From CAZBXE01 sp964496125 (GTDB taxonomy: Bacteria; Chlamydiota; Chlamydiia; Chlamydiales; CAZBXE01): a stretch of 48,297 nt of DNA. Position 1 is the stretch's first letter; each line of letters begins with the position of its first letter. Positions 6,755 to 14,058 of the stretch are shown piece after piece. Location: positions 1 through 48,297 of the forward strand of contig CAZBXE010000013.1 in NCBI GenBank assembly GCA_964496125.1, given 5' to 3'. The position numbers and the translations under genes are program-made. Under the pieces are notes generated by a model. It did no database searches and was not told the DNA's origin. It worked only from the letters and a program-made list of their open reading frames with translations.

Positions 6755-9237
6755 GGCAAATACCAGTAGCCATAGAGGAATTCTTTCTCTCTCGGCTCCT
6801 TATTTTTTAATTGTTCACTCGGCATCCATCCTGTTGGCATAAGGCAAGCTGCTGTAAAAATCAACGAAGAGTTTGTTTCATGAATGGTGAATTCATCCTG
6901 CGCTACGTTATCGTGTGGATGCGCCGACCATCTGCGAAACAAGGGAATTTCCTTGTTTGCCTCTGGTTGAAAAGAGATGTACTCCCCCTTTTCATCTTTG
7001 GCTTGCCAAATGGTTTGCCTGAGGTTATAAAAAGTTCCTCCTGTAATCCCATAGATCCCAAGCCCTGGAACCGGATCTGCAATCCCATCATTTTCACTTA
7101 CGGCATGCTGGATGGACACAGGATAGACAAAACCAAGACCTGTGACCCAGCTCATCCCCATAGGATTGCAACCAAGCATGAAATCAACATTAAAAAGAGC
7201 TGCATTCCGAAGCGCCTTTTCATCTGAAACAATATATCCGAGATAAAGCTGTCTTGCTTGGTTTGTCATAAAGTTAGCGCCCCAGCCGAGCCAATAATCT
7301 TGATTTAGAGGCCAACTTTCTCGATAGGGCGCCTTTTCAGAGAGATCTTTTTTCTCTAGTGCAGCATCGTAATAAAGCTTTTTATAGGAAAGACGGATCA
7401 ATTCCGGAATATGTCCGTTCAGCCGATCGTAGACAATCGGAAAAAAAAGCCAAGGGGAAAAATCTTTCACGGAAAAGGGATGCTGATAGGGTTTTAGGGA
7501 TGTCTGTAAGAGAGGGGCAATCCCTTCCAAAAAACGCTCATCCTCTGTCAAAAGAAAAAGACGCAGCTTGGCAAAGAGCAAAAAGGGATAGTTAAACTCA
7601 TCTTTTTCTTCCCACTCCACTGTGTAGGGCTCTCCTGCACCCCGGTTTTTTTTGGCATGGATTACTACCTTTCCAAGGAAGTTTTTAGGGTCAATTCCAA
7701 ACTGATATGCAGCAAGCGCAGATTTAGTATAGAGCAGAGCTCTCTCTTTAGAAAAAGGACGCACAAGTTCAGCAAACTGGGCAGCTGCTCCTGCGTAAAT
7801 CAGAGAAGACCATCTTGTTCGCCTTGAAAAGGCATAGGGAAAATCGGGATCATTTATCGATGGATGGGCAAAAGTTTCCACCATTCCACTTACCCCTCCC
7901 TCTTTACTTTGACTTTTTCTCCACACCCTTAAACCAAACTCCGCCTCATCCAAAATATCAGGAACTCCATTGCCTGACTCAGGGATATTAAGCTGCCCAT
8001 CATAAAACTTATCCGGATAGAGCTCATAGGCAAAAAGGAGGTCTAAAATATTCGTATAGTGAAAGATGTTTCTATCCCAATCAGCGGCATCATGCCAGCC
8101 GCCACGAGCATCAAGAGTTGCCCTATTCTTGTCGAGGGTAGCCCCTATTACATCAAAGGGATCATAGCCATTCGGAGGGGAGATCGAAGGGGCAAAAGGG
8201 AGAGCTTCACTTTCATAAACAGGCCCCTCATGACATGCAATCCTTGGCCAAGCGGAATAGGGTTTTCCAATCAAAATGCCGCACCTTTGGTGATAAAGAG
8301 AGCGAGCAGCTACATAAAACACTTGTCCATAGGTGTCCCCCGCATGTCGAAAAGGCCACGACCTTCCAACTCCGGGAATAGAGATAAAAAAATCCCCTTC
8401 TGTTTCTAGAGGTGTAAGGTCCAGTTCATACACCTTTTCCCCTGTGATAAAAGGCTTTTCTTCTACTTTCTCAGTAACCTTGGGGGTGATTCTTATGTTC
8501 TCGCTTCGAAGTTTTATCTCTCCCTGGAAGACTACCTTCTTGGTCTCTGCCTCCAAAACAAAAAAGGTAGGAGCAAAGGAAAAGTCGTGCGCTCCAAATT
8601 CTTGTAAATAGGCTCCAAGATACGCATACTTTTTAGGAGCGTCTTTCAAATACCCCTCTTGATTTACTTTTATGGCCCTGGAAACAAGCTCTGTTTCATC
8701 AAACCGAAACGTAACCCCTTTCCCATTCGAAAGGGCAATCGTATACGTCTTGCCAGACAAAAGCGCATCTGGCATTTCTAAATAGACATAATGTGCATAA
8801 TGAATATCAGGACCGCCCAGAACTTCACCCTTGTTTAAGGAGACGATCGTCCTCGTACTTCGGGCAGGGTGCAAAGCAGTCTTATATCTAGGATCATCCT
8901 TGCTTGTAATCGTATAAAAATCAGGGCTATCCATGTTTTTTTCCCCAGCAAGGAGCCTTGCCTTGGCAAAGTAAGTATCAAAAAGGCTCTCGGCCACCTT
9001 CTTTGCGTCCCAATCTGCAGGATTTTTTTTTACAAGCTCAGCTTTTTTTACATACTCCCCAAGAGAAAGCTCATTGATCTTTTCCACAACTTCTGGAATG
9101 TCAACAACGGCAACAATGAGATAGCGATTCGAAAGAAAAAGGAGCTGATCTATCCCATGATACTCTGGTTGATAGAGCTGCCCCCAAAGAAGAGGCTCGA
9201 TAAAAAGCAAAAAAAGAAAAGCACGCATCGACTCCAT
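6751..9237 (-). CDS. Exported GH9-family glycoside hydrolase (cellulase-like) with N-terminal Ig-like domain
   Basis: The product is 828 residues with a signal peptide (about 1-20; ATG 9228, giving MRAFLFLLFIEPLLWG, is an equally good start). Residues about 25-180 form an unrecognised domain. From residue 188 (IKVNQEGYLKDAPKKYA) the sequence matches the CelD N-terminal Ig-like domain that precedes many GH9 modules. The (alpha/alpha)6 GH9 module follows: GGWHDAADWDRN at 379-390 carries the catalytic Asp pair, LGCNPMGMSWVTG at 688-700 matches the LGxNP signature, and DEFTIHET at 781-788 carries the probable acid Glu782. GH9 enzymes cleave beta-1,4-glucans. It is the first gene of a minus-strand unit with two glycosyltransferases, so it could process the polysaccharide they make or, alternatively, act on host (amoebal) cellulose. 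Those two roles cannot be separated here. Confidence 0.82.
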   Translation of the reverse strand: MESMRAFLFLLFIEPLLWGQLYQPEYHGIDQLLFLSNRYLIVAVVDIPEVVEKINELSLGEYVKKAELVKKNPADWDAKKVAESLFDTYFAKARLLAGEKNMDSPDFYTITSKDDPRYKTALHPARSTRTIVSLNKGEVLGGPDIHYAHYVYLEMPDALLSGKTYTIALSNGKGVTFRFDETELVSRAIKVNQEGYLKDAPKKYAYLGAYLQEFGAHDFSFAPTFFVLEAETKKVVFQGEIKLRSENIRITPKVTEKVEEKPFITGEKVYELDLTPLETEGDFFISIPGVGRSWPFRHAGDTYGQVFYVAARSLYHQRCGILIGKPYSAWPRIACHEGPVYESEALPFAPSISPPNGYDPFDVIGATLDKNRATLDARGGWHDAADWDRNIFHYTNILDLLFAYELYPDKFYDGQLNIPESGNGVPDILDEAEFGLRVWRKSQSKEGGVSGMVETFAHPSINDPDFPYAFSRRTRWSSLIYAGAAAQFAELVRPFSKERALLYTKSALAAYQFGIDPKNFLGKVVIHAKKNRGAGEPYTVEWEEKDEFNYPFLLFAKLRLFLLTEDERFLEGIAPLLQTSLKPYQHPFSVKDFSPWLFFPIVYDRLNGHIPELIRLSYKKLYYDAALEKKDLSEKAPYRESWPLNQDYWLGWGANFMTNQARQLYLGYIVSDEKALRNAALFNVDFMLGCNPMGMSWVTGLGFVYPVSIQHAVSENDGIADPVPGLGIYGITGGTFYNLRQTIWQAKDEKGEYISFQPEANKEIPLFRRWSAHPHDNVAQDEFTIHETNSSLIFTAACLMPTGWMPSEQLKNKEPREKEFLYGYWYLP

Positions 9238-9251
9238 GATATAGTGGATTG

Positions 9252-10685
9252 ATGAATTTAATTAAAAAAAATCGTAAAGATAGAGGCATGTTAAAATATA
9301 TTATTTTCTGGCTTTCTGCGACATTTGGCATAACGGGGGGGGTATTTACATGCACCTATTTTCGAAATGGCCCCTACTTTATGCTCTTTCTGATGATTCT
9401 AGTCACCGGGTTTCATAAAGAGTTTTCGATCAACTTCGTCTCGCAGGAGAACTACCGAGCGATTACAAGAGGCTTTGAAATCACATTGATTGACCTTTTG
9501 GCAATTGTCCTCTTGATTCATATATTCTTAAGTGGCCAAAAGAAAATATACTGGACCCCGCCTACGACATTTCTGACCGCTATCTTTTTTCTAATTGCCA
9601 TTGCTGGGTGGCTTTTAGCTCCCGAATCACTTAGCAACCCTCAAAGTGTGCTGCAGGGAAGTACGGGTGAAGGATCAGAAATGGCGTATTATCCTGTATT
9701 TAGAACATCTCTCTACCCCCTCTTTGAAATCTTCAAAATCGTGCGAGCCTACCTTGTCTACTGGGTTATCTGTAATCTAAGTGACAAAGAAAAGGCTATA
9801 AAATGGGCTATGGTAGCCATGGGTATTCTTATCCTTCTTTTCACTGAAAAATCCCTTTTTATAAGATACGTGGAAAAAGTCAATAGGGTCTCGGCAGGGA
9901 TTGGGCAAGTAAATGACTATATGGCCTATATGGGAATACTAGGAGCCTTTTTTATCCCGTTTGTTTTTCAAACACCCTCAAAAAAATACACTCTTTTGTA
10001 CTTCGGACTCGTTGTAGGAGCAGCTGTTGCGATTATTTTAGGAATAAGCCGAGCCATTTTGCTTGGATATGGTGCTGCCATCTTACTCAATATGCTCTTC
10101 TATCTTTTTTTTAAACCGAATCCGAAAACTCTTTTACTTGTCCTATTGATTTCTCTTACAGGGACACTCATGGTGACAAAAGCTGCGAAAACTCTTTCAG
10201 AACGATTTTTTGTCTCAGAACCGACAAGCATTAGCCTGGAAGGACGAAAAAGGATTAACGAGCCTGCATCTGACATGGCAAACAGCAACGTGTTTGGGGT
10301 GGGGATGGGGAACGTAGCTGCGTTCCTAACAACAAGATATGGGATTTATGGAGATTCCTATTTTGCCGGAACGATTTTTCACAACATCTGGGACATTACA
10401 AAAGCAGAAACAGGATACCCGGGGCTTATTGTATTTACGCTTGTGAATTTAAGGCTGCTGCAAATCATGCTGCGTAACATCTGGGATAAAAATGTAAGAT
10501 GTCTTGGGTTTTATTTTGCTGCCAACATGGGTGTTCTATCTGCTTTTACAGTTATCCATCTTGTTTCTATTTTCCACTACTCCTTTCGCTACACTCCTAT
10601 CTACTTTTTATTGCAAATCCTCTTTGGCCTAGCAGTAGGGATCTATCTGGAGAAGAAAAACTTAAAACAGGTAGCGAAATTCTAA
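9252..10685 (+). CDS. O-antigen ligase/polymerase-like polytopic membrane protein
   Basis: This 477-residue protein has roughly 11-12 hydrophobic segments and a large polar loop (about residues 305-380: KTLSERFFVSEPTSISLEGRK, then VFGVGMGN and HNIWDITKAETGYPG), the layout of WaaL/Wzy-type O-antigen ligases and of the O-glycosylation ligases found near exosortases. The loop ends with the typical H-N-x-W and E-T-G-x-x-G pattern. ATG 9252 lies only 14 bases from the divergent GH9 start; ATG 9288, which follows AGAGG very closely, is an alternative. It would join or polymerise lipid-linked glycans on the periplasmic face. Its position fits a role in the polysaccharide/exosortase locus. Confidence 0.78.
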   Translation: MNLIKKNRKDRGMLKYIIFWLSATFGITGGVFTCTYFRNGPYFMLFLMILVTGFHKEFSINFVSQENYRAITRGFEITLIDLLAIVLLIHIFLSGQKKIYWTPPTTFLTAIFFLIAIAGWLLAPESLSNPQSVLQGSTGEGSEMAYYPVFRTSLYPLFEIFKIVRAYLVYWVICNLSDKEKAIKWAMVAMGILILLFTEKSLFIRYVEKVNRVSAGIGQVNDYMAYMGILGAFFIPFVFQTPSKKYTLLYFGLVVGAAVAIILGISRAILLGYGAAILLNMLFYLFFKPNPKTLLLVLLISLTGTLMVTKAAKTLSERFFVSEPTSISLEGRKRINEPASDMANSNVFGVGMGNVAAFLTTRYGIYGDSYFAGTIFHNIWDITKAETGYPGLIVFTLVNLRLLQIMLRNIWDKNVRCLGFYFAANMGVLSAFTVIHLVSIFHYSFRYTPIYFLLQILFGLAVGIYLEKKNLKQVAKF

Positions 10686-10909
10686 AGGGGGCTAAAACAA
10701 TCGTAAGTGAAGAGTTTATTTTCGTGCCTACGCCCAGTAAACGTCAAATAAGCCCATCCTTTTGCTTTGTTCAATCTCCGATAACATTCAAACGTTATCG
10801 AATGAAACAACCATTGGGTGAGTAGGTGAAACATCTGTTGTTGAAATCAGATCAGATTTTTCCTTCAACTGGCGTTTTTGGGCAAGGGCTGTTTACTCAG
10901 GCATAGTCT
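10686..10909. ncRNA. Structured intergenic region, possible small RNA (strand unresolved)
   Basis: No gene is visible, but the segment contains nested complementary arms. Outer arms are GCCT 10726-10729 with AGGC 10899-10902, GTAAAC 10737-10742 with GTTTAC 10891-10896, and AGCCC 10751-10755 with GGGCT 10886-10890. Inside lie a GATAAC/GTTATC hairpin (10780-10785 with 10794-10799) and GTTGAA/TTCAAC (10840-10845 with 10864-10869). The overall shape is a long rod closing two or three inner hairpins over about 177 nt. That is compatible with an RNA gene, for example a 6S-like RNA, but I recognise no conserved family sequence and see no terminator on either strand. Chance complementarity remains possible. 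Confidence 0.35.
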
Positions 10910-10983
10910 TGCCCGAAGTCAGATTCGAACTGACGACCTACGCGTTACGAATGCGCCGCTCTTGCCGCTGGAGCTATTCGGGC
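10910..10983 (-). tRNA. tRNA-Thr (anticodon CGT)
   Basis: Reading the minus strand from 10983, a full cloverleaf can be drawn. The acceptor stem GCCCGAA pairs with TTCGGGC over 7 bp. The D stem is GCTC/GAGC. The anticodon arm GCGCA-TTCGTAA-CGCGT has anticodon CGT, with one A-C mismatch at the loop end and one G-T pair. The T arm is GTCAG-TTCGAAT-CTGAC, and the discriminator is A at 10910. CCA is not encoded. Anticodon CGT decodes ACG, so the tRNA carries threonine. It stands alone between the polysaccharide locus and hemH, a type of site often used for integration, although no integrase or direct repeat is visible nearby. Confidence 0.93.
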
Positions 10984-11118
10984 TCGAAGTAAGAATGTCC
11001 TCGAAAAAAACTTTTGATTATTAAAACGAGATGCTGCTCTAAAGAGACTTTATTTTCCAGGTTTTTTTCAAACTTTGTGATTTTTTTAAAAACCATCCTT
11101 GTTATATCCTAAAGGCTT

Positions 11119-12114
11119 ATGCAAAAAACAGGCGTTCTTCTTGTCAATCTTGGCACACCCTTAAGCCCTTCTCCTAAGGATGTATACCGCTATCTCATTG
11201 AGTTTCTTACAGACCCTCGTGTCATCGATGTTCCCTTTTGGAAAAGAGAATGTCTTGTTCGAGGTTTGATTGTTCCGTTTCGCTACAAAACCTCAGCTAG
11301 CTGCTATCAAAAAATCTGGACAGATGAGGGCTCTCCCCTACTTGTGCATGGGAAAGCACTCCAAAAAGAGCTTCAACACGCACTCGGGACAAGCTACCAA
11401 GTAGAGCTTGCTATGCGTTACCAGTTTCCATCCCTTGAAGAAGGGTTACTAGCGCTGAAGCGTGCAAACGTCTCTAAAATCATCATACTCCCTCTCTTTC
11501 CGCAATATGCATCTGCCACAACAGGCTCTATCCACGAAAAAATCATGGATCTTGTGAAAGGCTGGAATGTGATTCCAGAAATGCGCTTTATTGGTAGTTA
11601 TCCTACGCATCCAGGGTTTATTGCCACTATTGTTGAGATTGCTTCTAGCTTCCCTCTCAACTCTTATGACCACTTTGTCTTTTCCTATCATGGTCTTCCC
11701 TTAAGGCAGATCCGCAAGGCAGATTGTACAAATACATGCCTACAAGACAAAAACTGCTGCCAAAAAGAAAAGCCCTGCTACGCAGCTGAGTGCCACGCGA
11801 CAACACGAGCTCTTAAGAAAGCGCTTGACCTTGACGAGAGCAAAACTTCCCATTGTTACCAATCCCGGCTTGGAAAAGATCCGTGGCTTACCCCGGCAAC
11901 AAGCGATACGATCAAAGAACTTGCCCTTGCTGGAAAAAAGAAAATTCTTGTCTTTTGCCCCTCTTTTGCAGCTGACTGTCTTGAAACCATCTATGAGATC
12001 GCAGAGGAATATAAAACCGAGTTCCTCCATACAGGAGGAGAGCGTTTAGACCTTGTCCCAAGCCTAAACACGCATCCTCGTTGGGTGCAAACTCTTACCA
12101 CCTTTTGTGGATAA
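11119..12114 (+). CDS. hemH: Ferrochelatase
   Basis: This 331-residue enzyme inserts ferrous iron into protoporphyrin IX, the last step of protoheme synthesis. The N-terminus (GVLLVNLGTPLSPSPKDVY) is diagnostic, PLFPQYASATTGS is the conserved porphyrin-loop segment, and His191 in FSYHGLP is the metal-binding histidine. Shortly after it comes a cysteine cluster (Cys203, 207, 213, 214, 220, 225) in the place where several bacterial ferrochelatases carry extra cysteines or an iron-sulfur site. The C-terminus has FCPSFAADCLETIYEI, with the conserved Glu. A possible -10 box TTATAT (11102-11107) and an AAGG ribosome site precede ATG 11119. It ends two bases from a convergent membrane-protein gene. 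Confidence 0.96.
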   Translation: MQKTGVLLVNLGTPLSPSPKDVYRYLIEFLTDPRVIDVPFWKRECLVRGLIVPFRYKTSASCYQKIWTDEGSPLLVHGKALQKELQHALGTSYQVELAMRYQFPSLEEGLLALKRANVSKIIILPLFPQYASATTGSIHEKIMDLVKGWNVIPEMRFIGSYPTHPGFIATIVEIASSFPLNSYDHFVFSYHGLPLRQIRKADCTNTCLQDKNCCQKEKPCYAAECHATTRALKKALDLDESKTSHCYQSRLGKDPWLTPATSDTIKELALAGKKKILVFCPSFAADCLETIYEIAEEYKTEFLHTGGERLDLVPSLNTHPRWVQTLTTFCG

Positions 12115-12116
12115 CA

Positions 12117-12512
12117 TTATTCAGGAGTGTCAGAGGGATTAATGATCAGCTTGAGGCTGATCAAAATCGCGGCTGCAAGAAAGATCGTAGGAGCAATGAT
12201 AAAAAGGGCAATCACAGCACCAGCCAAAACAAGCGACTTTACCAGTCCCTTCGTCTCAACAAAGCTTCGAAAATTAGAAATAAAACTTACAATCTCATCG
12301 GCAAAATAAAGACCGATAATCAAGCCAATCAGCGCGCCACCTAGCCACGGCTTAAAAAACGAGGCAATAATCCCGACAACCATGATGACATAAGCAATTG
12401 TGTCTCTTTGGTTTGTCTTCGCAAAGTCCACAACCTTTTGCACGGTCTCATTTTCCGAAAGGTTCTTCAATGAATCGGAAAAATGGCCTTTTTTTTCTTC
12501 TTGATCATCCAT
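12117..12512 (-). CDS. Small hypothetical membrane protein
   Basis: ATG 12512 (MDDQEEKKGHFSDSLKNL) is preferred over ATG 12533 because a GAGG ribosome site lies about 10 bases before it and the promoter-like TTATAA lies next to 12533. The 131-residue product has a charged N-terminus of about 45 residues, then two hydrophobic hairpins (about 47-80 and 100-125) separated by a polar stretch (SFISNFRSFVETKGL). The glycine-rich pair GGALIGLIIG resembles small inner-membrane proteins of the DUF883/YqjD type, but I cannot assign a family. It converges on hemH with a 2-base gap. Function unknown. Confidence 0.75.
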   Translation of the reverse strand: MDDQEEKKGHFSDSLKNLSENETVQKVVDFAKTNQRDTIAYVIMVVGIIASFFKPWLGGALIGLIIGLYFADEIVSFISNFRSFVETKGLVKSLVLAGAVIALFIIAPTIFLAAAILISLKLIINPSDTPE

Positions 12513-12535
12513 AGTAATATCCTCGTCTCTCATAT

Positions 12536-12564
12536 TTATAATAGATTTTACATGCTGCTTGCAA
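12536..12564 (-). promoter_or_regulatory. Sigma70-like promoter candidate
   Basis: On the minus strand TTGCAA (12559-12564) and TTATAA (12536-12541) are separated by exactly 17 bases and point at the small membrane-protein gene starting at 12512. The match to TTGACA/TATAAT is fair. Transcription would begin near 12529, leaving a short leader that contains the GAGG ribosome site. No experimental support. Confidence 0.45.
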
Positions 12565-12681
12565 GGTAAAAGATTGCCACCACTGTAAGTGACTCAAACT
12601 AGACAAGTTGAGGAATAGGAATCGATTTGTGCTTTTTTAAGCGCTATGCTAAACTGCCAACCTCAGCACACCGAGAGAAGC

Positions 12682-14058
12682 ATGCTCAAAGCCTACACCT
12701 TTTTTCTAACTAGTTTCTTATTCGCCTCCTCTTTCGCCCTCCTGGGAGCTGCTCTTTTTTTTCACTTTTCGGAAGCCTTGCCTTACCCAGAAGAAAGCCT
12801 GAAAAAGGCAAGTGTCACTCCTAAAAGCGTCTTTTCCTTTACCGATGCTGATCTCGAAAGAATCGGAAGCCATGCTTTTTCTGTAAAAGAGGGAACATGG
12901 AAGATGCGACTACCCGATCTTAGGCACCAGCTCATCTATCAAGGGATCAATGGACGTCCTGATGTTCTTAAAGACCAAACAATCCTTCACTTTTCACTCG
13001 CACAAGACAAGAGCACAAAAGAAGTGCTTGCGAAAACGCCTCTCTACCTCTTCTTCGACAAAAAGGAAACACCGCCTCGGATTACCTTCAGTCCCGAAAA
13101 CAAAAAAACATCTCTTTGGATCGTGGGAATACCCCGCGAAAACCAAGTAGATGTAGAGCTCTTCATGCTGGATGAGAAAGAAGAGAGGGTGCTAGACCCC
13201 CCTCAATTCAGCCACTTCACCCTTCAAGAGAAGGAGACTCCTAAGGGTGCGCAGATAAAAAACTGGGAAATGGGCAAATGGAAAGTCGATGGAACTTTGC
13301 TTGGCAGACAAAGAGCGCGCTGGTATGGTAAAGACGTTTTTTTAGAAGCACATGGGGGGGAGGAGTATTCAAGCGCTCTCGGTAAGCATCGGATCGATTT
13401 TGGAGAAGGAGACGAGATCTATTCCATCTACGTAGGGCAAGGAGACTGTCTTATTTGGGGTGACGAGATGTGGGAAGTAGCCTTACCTGGCAAGGAAACC
13501 CTCGGCAGAGCCTTGATGCATGTTAAACGGATGGATGAGCGTCTTTTAACGCTTGAACTCTGGGACACGGACGGAAAAACAAAAATCCATCTCAACCTTC
13601 TCAAATCTCAAGAAGCCTTTGCTCCCCAAGAACTTAAAAAACAATTTAAATTTATTGCCTCCAGAACAAGAACTAAGTTTGTCTTTGAAGCCAAAGGAAA
13701 AAGAGTGATCTTGCGCCCAAGTGATTGGCTTCTTTTACAGGGCGGAGCATGGAAGAAGCTTGAATCGGAAGAAGAAATAGACGATTATGTAGCACGGAAA
13801 ACCCCTGGTGTCTTGTTTATCTTTGAGGGGCTTGTGAAAAAAGAGGGTCGCTCCATACTCAAGGGGCAATTCTACAACGCCACAAGAACACAAGCAGAAG
13901 CCATTGAAATTCCGGTGCTGCAAAGTAGCCTACAAGCTCTTGCGCAAGGGGAGAATAAAGGAAAGAAAAAAGATGCCCGCTACCACCGGTATGAAGAGGA
14001 AGACTATGACGATGATGATGATGAAGACGATGAGGACATTGTTTATACACACGATTAA
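12682..14058 (+). CDS. Conserved chlamydial hypothetical protein upstream of gspD (CT573-like by position)
   Basis: Start ATG 12682 is chosen because GAGAG precedes it and it begins directly with a hydrophobic export segment (LKAYTFFLTSFLFASSFALLG). The 458-residue product has one N-terminal membrane or signal helix and then a soluble, charged, beta-rich domain with no motif I recognise. It ends in a strongly acidic tail (YEEEDYDDDDDEDDEDIVY). The first gene of the type II secretion operon, it occupies the place of CT573 next to gspD in Chlamydia, so it is probably a secretion-system component, perhaps filling the role of the missing GspC as a bridge between inner membrane and secretin. That role is inference. 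Its 3' end overlaps the gspD start by 29 bases. Confidence 0.7.
   Translation: MLKAYTFFLTSFLFASSFALLGAALFFHFSEALPYPEESLKKASVTPKSVFSFTDADLERIGSHAFSVKEGTWKMRLPDLRHQLIYQGINGRPDVLKDQTILHFSLAQDKSTKEVLAKTPLYLFFDKKETPPRITFSPENKKTSLWIVGIPRENQVDVELFMLDEKEERVLDPPQFSHFTLQEKETPKGAQIKNWEMGKWKVDGTLLGRQRARWYGKDVFLEAHGGEEYSSALGKHRIDFGEGDEIYSIYVGQGDCLIWGDEMWEVALPGKETLGRALMHVKRMDERLLTLELWDTDGKTKIHLNLLKSQEAFAPQELKKQFKFIASRTRTKFVFEAKGKRVILRPSDWLLLQGGAWKKLESEEEIDDYVARKTPGVLFIFEGLVKKEGRSILKGQFYNATRTQAEAIEIPVLQSSLQALAQGENKGKKKDARYHRYEEEDYDDDDDEDDEDIVYTHD

Noticed and set aside
6751..9237. GH9 protein as a PEP-CTERM exosortase substrate
   Set aside because: Its C-terminus (EFLYGYWYLP) has no PEP motif, membrane helix or basic tail.
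10686..10909. tmRNA gene
   Set aside because: No alanine-tRNA-like ends and no tag-peptide frame can be found.
10910..10983. tRNA-Thr as an attachment site of an integrated element
   Set aside because: No integrase and no repeated tRNA 3' end was seen in the window.
13904..14029. Longer gspD start giving a basic, Met-rich N-terminal extension
   Set aside because: It is only the out-of-frame reading of the acidic-tail codons of the preceding gene; the signal peptide begins at 14030.
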